This document shows positions 6,536 through 11,234 of a stretch of 11,234 nt of DNA, in pieces. The first letter of the stretch is position 1. Each line of letters starts with the position of its first letter. Location of the stretch: positions 1 through 11,234 of the forward strand of contig QGUS01000031.1 in the NCBI GenBank assembly GCA_003242515.1. The letters are read 5' to 3'. Both the position numbers and the translations under genes were made by a program. This DNA comes from Actinomycetota bacterium (GTDB taxonomy: Bacteria; Actinomycetota; Acidimicrobiia; Spongiisociales; ZC4RG35). The notes below the pieces were generated by a model. That model saw only the letters and a list, made by a program, of their open reading frames with translations, was not told the origin of the DNA and did no database searches.

Positions 6536-6578
6536 AACCCCGCATCCCGGTTCCCGTCAGGGAGCGAGATGCGGGGTT
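6536..6578 (-). terminator. Hairpin terminator of the HbhA-like operon
   Basis: AACCCCGCAT (6536-6545) pairs perfectly with ATGCGGGGTT (6569-6578), extended by one inner C-G pair. Inside, TCCC/GGGA (6552-6555 with 6560-6563) forms a second stem with a GTCA loop. On the - strand the stem is followed by TTTCTC, a short U-rich tail. On the + strand no T-run follows, so it favours - strand transcripts, 38 bp beyond the stop of the HbhA-like gene. Confidence 0.6.
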
Positions 6579-6585
6579 CCAGCTG

Positions 6586-6604
6586 CCCGGTATCGGTCAC
6601 CGGG
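6586..6604. repeat. Small inverted repeat beside the HbhA-like gene stop
   Basis: CCCGGT (6586-6591) and ACCGGG (6599-6604) form a 6-bp stem with a 7-nt loop, 11 bp downstream of the HbhA-like stop codon. It may be an accessory termination or mRNA 3'-end structure. Evidence is the sequence alone. Confidence 0.35.
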
Positions 6605-6615
6605 TAGGGGCCCTT

Positions 6616-7143
6616 TCAGGCCTTCGCGGCAGCCGGCTTCTTGGCAGCGGCGGTCTTGGCGGCCGTCGTCTTGGCCGGAGCCTTCTTGGCAGTGGTGGCC
6701 TTCTTAGCCGCCGGCTTCTTGGCAGCGGCGGTCTTGGCGGCCGCGGCCTTGGCGGCCTTCGCCTCGGTCTTCGGAGCCTCGGTCTTCTCCTCGGTCTGGA
6801 TCTCGATCCGGGCGGCCGGCTTGGCCTCCTTCTCGGGACGGAACGAGGCCTTCCAGGTGGCGAGCATGTCCTCGAGCTGGTCGCGCAGTTTGCTCACCTG
6901 CTCCTTGGCCTGGTCGAGATCGACCTTGGCCTGGATCTCCTCGACGACCTTGCCCTTCTCGATCCGGGCCACGACCTTCTCGCCCTCGGCGGCGAGCTCT
7001 TCGATCTTGGCCTCGGCCTTGCGGGTGTAGGTGGCCGTCTTCTTGTCCAGGGTCTCGCGGAGGGCAGCCGCCTTCTCGCCGGCCTTGCGGGCCAGGACGA
7101 CGGGGACGCCGACCGCGGCGTACAGAACGCTCTTGGTCTTCAT
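6616..7143 (-). CDS. HbhA-like coiled-coil protein with Lys/Ala-rich tail
   Basis: 175 residues. A short hydrophobic start (SVLYAAVGVPVVLA, 5-18) is followed by a charged heptad-like region predicted coiled coil (~20-100), an acidic linker (~112-130), and a tail (~130-175) built of AAK, KKPA and KKA repeats, very rich in Lys and Ala. This resembles mycobacterial heparin-binding haemagglutinin HbhA (coiled coil plus Lys/Ala/Pro tail binding heparan sulfate, and DNA in some reports) and bacterial histone-H1-like tails. Supporting context: its ATG overlaps the stop of an XRE regulator as ATGA, the same neighbour order as Rv0474-hbhA. Whether it acts at the cell surface or binds DNA cannot be decided; the hydrophobic N-terminus is a possible membrane contact. 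Direct sequence identity to HbhA looks low. Confidence 0.65.
   Translation of the reverse strand: MKTKSVLYAAVGVPVVLARKAGEKAAALRETLDKKTATYTRKAEAKIEELAAEGEKVVARIEKGKVVEEIQAKVDLDQAKEQVSKLRDQLEDMLATWKASFRPEKEAKPAARIEIQTEEKTEAPKTEAKAAKAAAAKTAAAKKPAAKKATTAKKAPAKTTAAKTAAAKKPAAAKA
6632..6665 (-). repeat. 34-bp exact direct repeat, copy 1 (Lys/Ala tail)
   Basis: Identical base for base to 6710-6743, 78 bp (26 codons) away and in the same frame. It encodes part of the AAKTAAAKKP motif near the C-terminus (~160-170). Such repeats let the tail length change by slippage or recombination. Confidence 0.85.
6710..6743 (-). repeat. 34-bp exact direct repeat, copy 2 (Lys/Ala tail)
   Basis: Second copy of the repeat at 6632-6665, encoding the same AAKTAAAKKP motif around residues 134-144. 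Exact identity including third codon positions points to recent duplication or gene conversion. Confidence 0.85.
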
Positions 7144-7508
7144 GACACTTCCTCTTCCTTCTCTGGGGTGCCGGTGGAGCCCACCAGCGCCCGGTACATG
7201 TCGAGCAGCACCTTCTTCTGATCCGGGGTGAGACGCTCATCGCTCTCGATGGCGTCGTACACGCTCATCGGGGGGAGGTCCTCGTCGACGAGCCCCGCCT
7301 TCTTGTAGAGCGTGGCCGCCGAGACCTCCAGCGCCCGGGAGAGGTTGCGCAGGATCTCCGCCGAAGGCTTCTTGATCCCCCTCTCGATCTGGCTCAGGTA
7401 CGGATTGGAGATCCCCGCCTTCTGGGCCAGGCGACGCAGCGAGAGGTTGGCCCTCTCACGCTGGGCCCGGATGAACTCGCCCAGGTCGCTGTGCTTGCTC
7501 TCGTTCAT
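7140..7508 (-). CDS. XRE-family transcriptional regulator (Rv0474-like context)
   Basis: 122 residues from the ATG at 7508; an in-frame TTG directly before it is an alternative start. The N-terminal Cro/C1-type helix-turn-helix spans ~9-66: LGEFIRAQRERANLSLRRLA, then recognition region ISNPYLSQIERG (33-44) and PSAEILRNLSRALEVSAATL (48-67). A C-terminal ~50-residue segment (DERLTPDQKKVLLDMYRALV) may mediate dimerisation; the tail is acidic. The stop overlaps the HbhA-like start by 4 bp, so the two are cotranscribed and translationally coupled. Palindromic half-sites lie in its promoter, so it probably represses itself and the operon. Gene order matches Mycobacterium Rv0474-Rv0475, supporting that it controls the HbhA-like gene. 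Confidence 0.88.
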   Translation of the reverse strand: MNESKHSDLGEFIRAQRERANLSLRRLAQKAGISNPYLSQIERGIKKPSAEILRNLSRALEVSAATLYKKAGLVDEDLPPMSVYDAIESDERLTPDQKKVLLDMYRALVGSTGTPEKEEEVS

Positions 7509-7516
7509 CAAGCGTT

Positions 7517-7544
7517 AGCTTACAGCAAGCGCTTGCTACAGCAA
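7517..7544 (-). promoter_or_regulatory. Promoter of the XRE/HbhA-like operon
   Basis: On the - strand, TTGCTG (7544-7539) and TAAGCT (7522-7517) are separated by 16 bp. The ATG at 7508 begins 8 nt after the -10, with no Shine-Dalgarno sequence, so the mRNA is probably leaderless. Confidence 0.55.
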
Positions 7545-7547
7545 GCG
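7521..7547. promoter_or_regulatory. Operator: 14-bp palindrome and direct repeats
   Basis: AGCAAGCGCTTGCT (7524-7537) is a perfect palindrome lying within the promoter spacer. TACAGCAAGCG occurs at 7521-7531 and again at 7537-7547, 16 bp apart, and a further CAAGCG half-site sits at 7509-7514. Repeated half-sites of this kind, about 16 bp apart, are typical of cooperative repressor binding. The XRE protein encoded directly downstream is the obvious candidate; this is inference. Confidence 0.6.
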
Positions 7548-7567
7548 GCAAAGGTCCCGACGATCGC

Positions 7568-8293
7568 TCAACGGGCGAGGACGCCCTGGAGGAAGTTGCC
7601 CAGGTAGTAGGCGCCGATGCCGCCCAGGCCGGCGATGAGCATGTTCTCCAGGCCGGACCGGATCTTGCTCGACCGGCTCACTATCGCCTTGACCGCGCCG
7701 ACCGTGAACAGGCCGACGAAGGTCAGGATGGTCGACCAGGTGGTGGCGACGCCCACGCTCCTCGTGAAGGCGAACGGGATCACCACCGGGATCGAGCCGG
7801 CGAGGAAGAGGAGGCCGGAAGCGGCCATCGCCTTGAAGGGGGAGCGGCGCTCCTTGTCCACGAAGCCGAACTCCAGGGCGGCCATGGCGTTGAGCAGCGC
7901 CTCGTCGTTGTCCTGGAAGGCGGCGACGACGCCGTCGATGTGCTCCGTCTTCACCCCCATGTCGAGGAAGAAGCCGCGGAGCTGGTCCATCTCCAGCTCG
8001 TGGAACTTCTGGATGTGGTTGCGCTCCAGGCGTAGCTCGGCCGTGAGGACCTCGTCCTGGGACTTGGTGGCCAGGTACTCGCCCGCGGCCATCGAGATGG
8101 CGCCGGCCACGGCCGCGGCGACCGCGGCGAGCAGGACGTCGTGGCTGGCCATGCCGCCGCCGACGACGCCGATGACCAGGAGGAAGATCGAGACGAGGCC
8201 GTCGTTGAGGCCCAGGACGATGTCTCGCCAGTACTGGCGGCTCTCGCCGATGTGGGGCTCGTAGCCCTCCGGAAGGGTCTGCGTGGAGGCCAC
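7568..8293 (-). CDS. VIT1/CCC1-family iron/manganese transporter
   Basis: 241 residues from a GTG at 8293, chosen because it follows a -10 box by 7 nt and starts just before the conserved region; the frame stays open much further upstream, but that part is Thr/Ala-rich and unlike the family. Motifs: YWRDIVLGLNDGLVSIFLLV (21-40, first membrane helix), GAISMAAGEYLATKSQDE (64-81), a charged cytoplasmic stretch LRLERNHIQKFHELEMDQLR (87-106) matching the Glu/His-containing metal-binding region of VIT1, then membrane segments near 156-176, 185-205 and 217-235. Relatives move Fe2+ or Mn2+ across membranes, usually out of the cytoplasm or into vacuoles in eukaryotes. Metal choice is not readable here. 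It lies upstream of the XRE operon on the same strand, 59 bp away. Confidence 0.9.
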   Translation of the reverse strand: MASTQTLPEGYEPHIGESRQYWRDIVLGLNDGLVSIFLLVIGVVGGGMASHDVLLAAVAAAVAGAISMAAGEYLATKSQDEVLTAELRLERNHIQKFHELEMDQLRGFFLDMGVKTEHIDGVVAAFQDNDEALLNAMAALEFGFVDKERRSPFKAMAASGLLFLAGSIPVVIPFAFTRSVGVATTWSTILTFVGLFTVGAVKAIVSRSSKIRSGLENMLIAGLGGIGAYYLGNFLQGVLAR

Positions 8294-8300
8294 GAGACGG

Positions 8301-8306
8301 ATCGTA
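8301..8306 (-). promoter_or_regulatory. -10 box of the VIT1-family gene
   Basis: On the - strand TACGAT is followed by 7 nt and then the GTG start at 8293; no Shine-Dalgarno is present. This supports a leaderless mRNA and the chosen start. The -35 region would fall inside the inverted repeat at 8306-8333. Confidence 0.5.
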
Positions 8307-8333
8307 ACCACGCCGTTCCGGGACGGCGTGGTT
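8306..8333. promoter_or_regulatory. Perfect 11-bp inverted repeat in the VIT1/aroF divergent region
   Basis: AACCACGCCGT (8306-8316) and ACGGCGTGGTT (8323-8333) are exact reverse complements with a 6-bp centre. The repeat covers the expected -35 region of the VIT1 promoter and touches its -10 box. It is best read as a candidate operator for a dimeric regulator; a terminator is unlikely because it lies between divergent starts. It does not match the Fur or DtxR consensus I know. Confidence 0.5.
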
Positions 8334-8358
8334 GCGCCCCCGGTGGCCGTGCCCGCAG

Positions 8359-8378
8359 GGCGAACTAGCGTGTTCGCC
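8359..8378 (+). promoter_or_regulatory. aroF -10 box embedded in a 7-bp inverted repeat
   Basis: GGCGAAC (8359-8365) and GTTCGCC (8372-8378) flank exactly six bases, TAGCGT, which is also the best -10 hexamer for aroF (10 nt before the ATG at 8382). A protein bound to this palindrome would cover the -10 element. No -35 at normal spacing is evident. The arms resemble an actinobacterial LexA box, but the spacing is 6 instead of 4. Confidence 0.4.
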
Positions 8379-8381
8379 GAG

Positions 8382-9395
8382 ATGATGATCGTGATGCAGC
8401 CCGACGCCACCGCGGACGAGGTGGCCGCCGTCGTGGCGCGGCTGCGCGGCGCCGGGGCCGACGTGACCGTCGTGACCGAAGGGGGCCGCACGGTCGTCAG
8501 CGGCACCACCGAGGGGAGGCTCCAGGACGAGGCCCCGTGGAAGGACCTGCCCGGCGTGGAGCGGGTCGTCCCCAGCGTGCGTGGCGGCCGGCGCGTCGGC
8601 CGCGGCTACCGGCACGAGGACACGGTGGTGATGGTCGGGGACGTCCCGATCGGGGACGGCAGCCTGACGATCATCGCCGGCCCCTGTGCCGTGGAGAGCC
8701 GGGAGCAGCTGCTCCGCACCGCCGGGGCCGTGAAGGCCGCCGGCGCCCACATCCTCCGGGGCGACGCCTTCAAGCCCCGCACCTCGCCCTACACCTTCCA
8801 GGGGCTGGGCAAGGCCGGGCTCGAGTGCCTGGCCGAGGCCCGTGAGCTGACCGGCATGCCCTTCGTCGCCGAGGTCCTCGACCCCCGCGACGTCGAGATG
8901 GTCGCCTCCTACGCCGACATGATCCGCATCGGAGCCCGGAACATGTCCAACCACGCCCTGCTGCGCGAGGTGGGGCGCCAGCCCAAGCCGGTGCAGCTCA
9001 AGCGCGGCCGGGCGGCGACGGTCGAGGAGTGGGTCGATGCCGCCGAGTACATCTACAACGAGGGCAACACCCGGATCGTCATGGTCGAGCGTGGTGTCCG
9101 TGCTTTCGACCCGAGCGTGCGGAACATGCTCGACATCTCCGCGGTCCCGCTGATCGAGCAGCGGACCCACCTCCCGATCGTCGTCGACCCCTCCCACGCC
9201 GCCGGTCGCCGCGACCTGGTCCCCGCCCTGGCGAAGGCCGCCGTGGCAGCGGGGGCCGACGGGATCATGGTCGACGTCCACCCCGAGCCCCACGAGGCCC
9301 TGGTCGACGGGTCGCAGGCGCTCCGTCCGGAGGCGTTCGCGGACCTGGTCGGTGAGTTGCAGGCGGTGGCCCGGGCCGTCGGGCGCCGGGTCTGA
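8382..9395 (+). CDS. aroF: 3-deoxy-7-phosphoheptulonate (DAHP) synthase, type I beta with ACT-like domain
   Basis: 337 residues; the ATG at 8385 is an equally good start, and family members begin MIV. The enzyme condenses phosphoenolpyruvate and erythrose 4-phosphate, the first step of the shikimate pathway. Residues ~1-70 form a ferredoxin-like/ACT-type regulatory domain (MIVMQPDATADEVAAVVARL), as in the Thermotoga maritima enzyme, where it mediates Tyr feedback. The barrel follows: AGPCAVES (99-106), LRGDAFKPRTSPYTFQGLG (125-143), IGARNMSN (183-190), LKRG (206-209), DPSHAAGRRDLV (269-280), VDVHPEP (297-303). Metal ligands C102, H272 and D309 are present; the usual Glu is D298. No fused chorismate mutase. 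Diverges from the VIT1 gene, and its TGA directly abuts the stop of the convergent M20 gene. Confidence 0.95.
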   Translation: MMIVMQPDATADEVAAVVARLRGAGADVTVVTEGGRTVVSGTTEGRLQDEAPWKDLPGVERVVPSVRGGRRVGRGYRHEDTVVMVGDVPIGDGSLTIIAGPCAVESREQLLRTAGAVKAAGAHILRGDAFKPRTSPYTFQGLGKAGLECLAEARELTGMPFVAEVLDPRDVEMVASYADMIRIGARNMSNHALLREVGRQPKPVQLKRGRAATVEEWVDAAEYIYNEGNTRIVMVERGVRAFDPSVRNMLDISAVPLIEQRTHLPIVVDPSHAAGRRDLVPALAKAAVAAGADGIMVDVHPEPHEALVDGSQALRPEAFADLVGELQAVARAVGRRV

Positions 9396-10541
9396 TCAGC
9401 CCCGGGCGAGAGCGGCCATGGCGGCGATGCCCGCCGTGACGCCGACCGGGACCGCGGCGTCGTCGAGCTTGAAGCCGGCCGAGTGGATGTCCCCGCCGCC
9501 GCAGCGGACGCCGAGGCGGAACATGGCCCCGGGCACCCGATCCAGGTAGTAGGCGAAGTCCTCGCCGCCCATGGAGGTCTCCACGGGCACGACCGTCCCG
9601 TCACCCAGGGCTTCCCGTGTGGCGCGTGCGAAGGCGTCGGCGACGGCCGGGTCGTTGACCACGGGTGGCACTCCCTGGCGGTAGGTGACGGTGTGGACGG
9701 CGCCGTGCGCCTCGGCGATCCGGGCGACGGTGCGCTTTACGAGTTCGGGGAGCGCGGCCCGCACCTCGGGGTGCAGGGACCGGATCGTGCCCCGCAGCTC
9801 CACCCGGGTCGGGATCACGTTCGGGGCCTCGCCCCCGTGGACCGCTCCGAAGGCGGTGACGACGGGCTGCCGGGCGTCGAAGGCGGACCGGATGACGGGC
9901 GGGAGGTCGGTGATCACCTTGCCCGCGGCCGCAATGAGGTCGACGGTGCGGTGGGGACGGGAGGTGTGGCCGCCGGGTCCCTCCAGGACGACGGTGAAGC
10001 CGTCGGCCGCCGCGGTGATCGGGCCGTGCCGGACGCCGATGTGCCCGGGATCGAGGGTCGGGTCGACGTGGAAGGCCATCACCGCCTCGAGACCGTCGAC
10101 GACGCCTTCCGCGACCAGGTCCACGGCGCCGCCGACGATCGCCTCCTCGGCCGGCTGGAAGAAGATGCGGTAGCCGCCGTCACCCTCGAGCCGTGAGAGG
10201 CCGATGGCGATGCCGGCCGCCACGGCGGCGTGGGCGTCGTGGCCGCAGGCGTGCATCCAGCCCGGGTTCCCGGAGCGGGGGTCGTTCCCCTCCGGCTCGT
10301 CGATGGGGAGGGCGTCGATGTCGGCGCGGAAGCCGATGCGCGGCTCCCCGATGTCCACCAGGAGGCCGGTCCCGGTGGCCCTGACCCGGGGGTCGAGGCC
10401 GAACTTCGACAGCGTCTCGGCGAGGATCTCCGTGGTGCGGAACTCCTGGTTGGAGGGCTCGGGGTTCCGGTGGAGGAGGTGCCGCAGCCCCGTGATGCGC
10501 GGGGTCAGGTCGGCGACGATCCTCTCGACGCTGGCTCGCAT
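9396..10541 (-). CDS. M20-family metal-dependent amidohydrolase
   Basis: 381 residues from the ATG at 10541, chosen because it follows a -10 box by 7 nt; a longer frame exists, but its extra 15 residues look like non-coding sequence. Motifs in order: RADIDALPI (72-80), MHACGHDAHAA (96-106, metal ligands C99 and H101), FQPAEE (128-133, catalytic and metal Glu), H158, GGHTSRPH (190-197, in the lid/dimer domain inserted between the two halves), NVIP (241-244), GGEDFAYY (325-332), H353. These are the hallmarks of N-acyl-amino-acid amidohydrolase/hippurate hydrolase/IAA-amino-acid hydrolase relatives (peptidase M20D), which cleave an amide bond with a di-metal centre. The substrate is not predictable. 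No signal peptide, so cytoplasmic. All catalytic residues are present. Confidence 0.93.
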   Translation of the reverse strand: MRASVERIVADLTPRITGLRHLLHRNPEPSNQEFRTTEILAETLSKFGLDPRVRATGTGLLVDIGEPRIGFRADIDALPIDEPEGNDPRSGNPGWMHACGHDAHAAVAAGIAIGLSRLEGDGGYRIFFQPAEEAIVGGAVDLVAEGVVDGLEAVMAFHVDPTLDPGHIGVRHGPITAAADGFTVVLEGPGGHTSRPHRTVDLIAAAGKVITDLPPVIRSAFDARQPVVTAFGAVHGGEAPNVIPTRVELRGTIRSLHPEVRAALPELVKRTVARIAEAHGAVHTVTYRQGVPPVVNDPAVADAFARATREALGDGTVVPVETSMGGEDFAYYLDRVPGAMFRLGVRCGGGDIHSAGFKLDDAAVPVGVTAGIAAMAALARG

Positions 10542-10548
10542 TGCCGGC

Positions 10549-10554
10549 AGGGTA
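10549..10554 (-). promoter_or_regulatory. -10 box of the M20 amidohydrolase gene
   Basis: On the - strand TACCCT is followed by 7 nt and the ATG at 10541, with no Shine-Dalgarno. Same layout as the other leaderless-type starts here. No clear -35. Confidence 0.4.
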
Positions 10555-10633
10555 CTCGCGCCCCGCAACCCGCACCCCGACGACACGCCCGGTCGTCGCC
10601 TCCGGGGAACCCGCCTCCTCGCCCCGGCGGTGC

Positions 10634-10660
10634 TCCCCCGTCTCCCGCTCCATCGGGGGA
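10634..10660 (-). terminator. Possible weak terminator hairpin after glnE
   Basis: TCCCCCG (10634-10640) pairs with CGGGGGA (10654-10660) across a 13-nt loop, starting 14 bp beyond the glnE stop in the 133-bp gap before the M20 gene. There is no U-rich tail, so it may be a Rho-assisted or mRNA-stabilising structure. Confidence 0.3.
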
Positions 10661-10674
10661 CGGGACCGGGGCAC

Positions 10675-11234
10675 TCAGGCTTCGAAGAAGCGCCTCTCGA
10701 AGATGCGGCGGGCCCGGCGGGTGTGCCTCCGGTACTGCTCGATCATCTCCGTGCGGCGGTCGAAGCCGAGGCCGGCGGCGAGACGGCTCTGCTCGTCCGC
10801 GGTGACCGGAAGGACGTCGGTGTTCCGGCCGCCGCGCAGGTGGAGTCGCAGCCGGATCCGGGTGAGGAACTCCAGGGCCTGGTCCAGGGTCTCCGCCTCG
10901 TCCGGGGTGAAGGCGCCGACCGCGCCCAAGGCGCGGATCGCCTCCCGGGTGTTGGGCGTGCGCACCGACGGCTCGGCGTGGCCGTGCCGGAGCTGGAGCA
11001 GCTGCGTGAGGAACTCGATGTCGGTGACCCCGCCTGGCCCCAGCTTCACGTGGTTGGCCGGGTCGACCCCGGCGGGCATCCGCTCGGTCTCCACCCGGGC
11101 CTTCACCATCCGGATGGAGCGGACGAACGCCTCGTCGAGGCTCGGCCGCCAGACGACCGGCGTGATGATCTCCATGAACTCGGCCATGACCTCAGGGTCG
11201 CCCGCGGGGGGACGGGCCCGCACCAGCCCCATCA
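10675..11234 (-). CDS. glnE: Glutamine synthetase adenylyltransferase GlnE, C-terminal part (partial)
   Basis: About 186 C-terminal codons; the frame is open to the right edge and the start lies outside the window. GlnE attaches AMP to a tyrosine of glutamine synthetase, switching it off when nitrogen is plentiful, and removes it when nitrogen is scarce. Visible are the end of the second nucleotidyltransferase domain and its following helical domain: VKLGPGGVTDIEFLTQLLQL is the signature after the C-terminal (adenylylating) active site, then TPNTREAIRALGAVGAF, LTRIRLRLHLRGGRNTDVLP and YRRHTRRARRIFERRF at the end. The catalytic GxxSD-type motif would lie upstream, out of view. Glutamine synthetase itself is not in the window. 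The 3' end is a clean family-typical terminus. Confidence 0.93.
   Translation of the reverse strand, partial: MGLVRARPPAGDPEVMAEFMEIITPVVWRPSLDEAFVRSIRMVKARVETERMPAGVDPANHVKLGPGGVTDIEFLTQLLQLRHGHAEPSVRTPNTREAIRALGAVGAFTPDEAETLDQALEFLTRIRLRLHLRGGRNTDVLPVTADEQSRLAAGLGFDRRTEMIEQYRRHTRRARRIFERRFFEA

Larger units (their letters stand above)
6358..6615. other. Convergent intergenic region (258 bp)
   Basis: Separates the DUF4332 gene (+) from the HbhA-like gene (-). No coding sequence, tRNA or promoter is convincing. It holds several inverted repeats: a short GGCGG/CCGCC hairpin directly at the DUF4332 stop (6357-6370), the long hairpin at 6536-6578, and CCCGGT/ACCGGG (6586-6604). It most likely serves transcription termination from both sides; about 150 bp in the middle show nothing I recognise. 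Confidence 0.5.

Noticed and set aside
6534..6580. Possible tRNA or structured RNA in the convergent gap
   Set aside because: The stem-loop lacks a T-loop (GGTTCGA) and cloverleaf pairing, and its position after the HbhA-like gene with a short U-tract fits a terminator better.
8361..8376. LexA/SOS box resemblance (CGAAC...GTTCG) at the aroF promoter
   Set aside because: Known boxes of this type have a 4-bp centre; here it is 6 bp, and DAHP synthase is not an SOS gene. Kept only as a generic inverted repeat.
8294..8509. N-terminal extension of the VIT1-family protein into the aroF coding region
   Set aside because: The extra ~72 residues are low-complexity Thr/Ala/Val without family similarity, overlap aroF antisense, and would place the promoter -10 inside the gene.
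10542..10586. Upstream extension of the M20 amidohydrolase start to 10586
   Set aside because: The added 15 residues (MSSGCGLRGASTLPA) have no family counterpart, and the -10 box TACCCT lies inside that stretch, 7 nt before the preferred ATG.

Overview
This is a GC-rich, densely coding chromosomal window of ordinary bacterial housekeeping and accessory genes. I see no tRNA, rRNA, CRISPR array, insertion sequence or phage gene. The gene content points to an actinobacterium (Actinomycetota), possibly a deep or uncultured lineage such as Acidimicrobiia; that lineage is an inference. The pointers are a ClpS-DUF2017 pair, an XRE regulator translationally coupled to an HbhA-like Lys/Ala-tailed protein (the arrangement of Rv0474-hbhA in Mycobacterium), an EtfD/Rv0338c-like membrane Fe-S oxidoreductase, an F420-type nitroreductase-family gene, and start codons that sit 7-10 nt after a TAnnnT -10 box, as expected for leaderless mRNAs.

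Left part, + strand (1-3388): the C-terminal end of a proline dehydrogenase; an F420H2-dependent quinone/nitroreductase-family gene broken by a one-base frameshift; a large membrane-anchored, multi-cluster Fe-S oxidoreductase likely to feed electrons into the quinone pool; and, overlapping its stop codon, a small lipoprotein with an internally duplicated Cys module.

Centre, + strand (3434-6357): a tightly packed probable operon of clpS (N-degron adaptor of the Clp protease), a DUF2017 protein, a bacterial eRF1-like (baeRF/Vms1-like) release-factor-family protein with a C-terminal zinc-ribbon-like motif, and a MobA-like nucleotidyltransferase. A separate helix-hairpin-helix DUF4332 gene with its own promoter follows. 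Coupling clpS to an eRF1-like peptidyl-tRNA hydrolase candidate suggests a link between proteolysis and rescue of stalled ribosomes; this is the most interesting biological hint here.

Right part (6616-8293, - strand): an HbhA-like coiled-coil protein and its XRE regulator, with a palindromic operator inside the promoter spacer, and upstream of them a VIT1/CCC1-family iron/manganese transporter. The VIT1 gene diverges from aroF (DAHP synthase, + strand, first step of the shikimate pathway) across an 88-bp region holding two perfect inverted repeats. aroF then meets an M20 amidohydrolase head-on with no intervening base. The window ends in the C-terminal part of glnE (glutamine synthetase adenylyltransferase, - strand).
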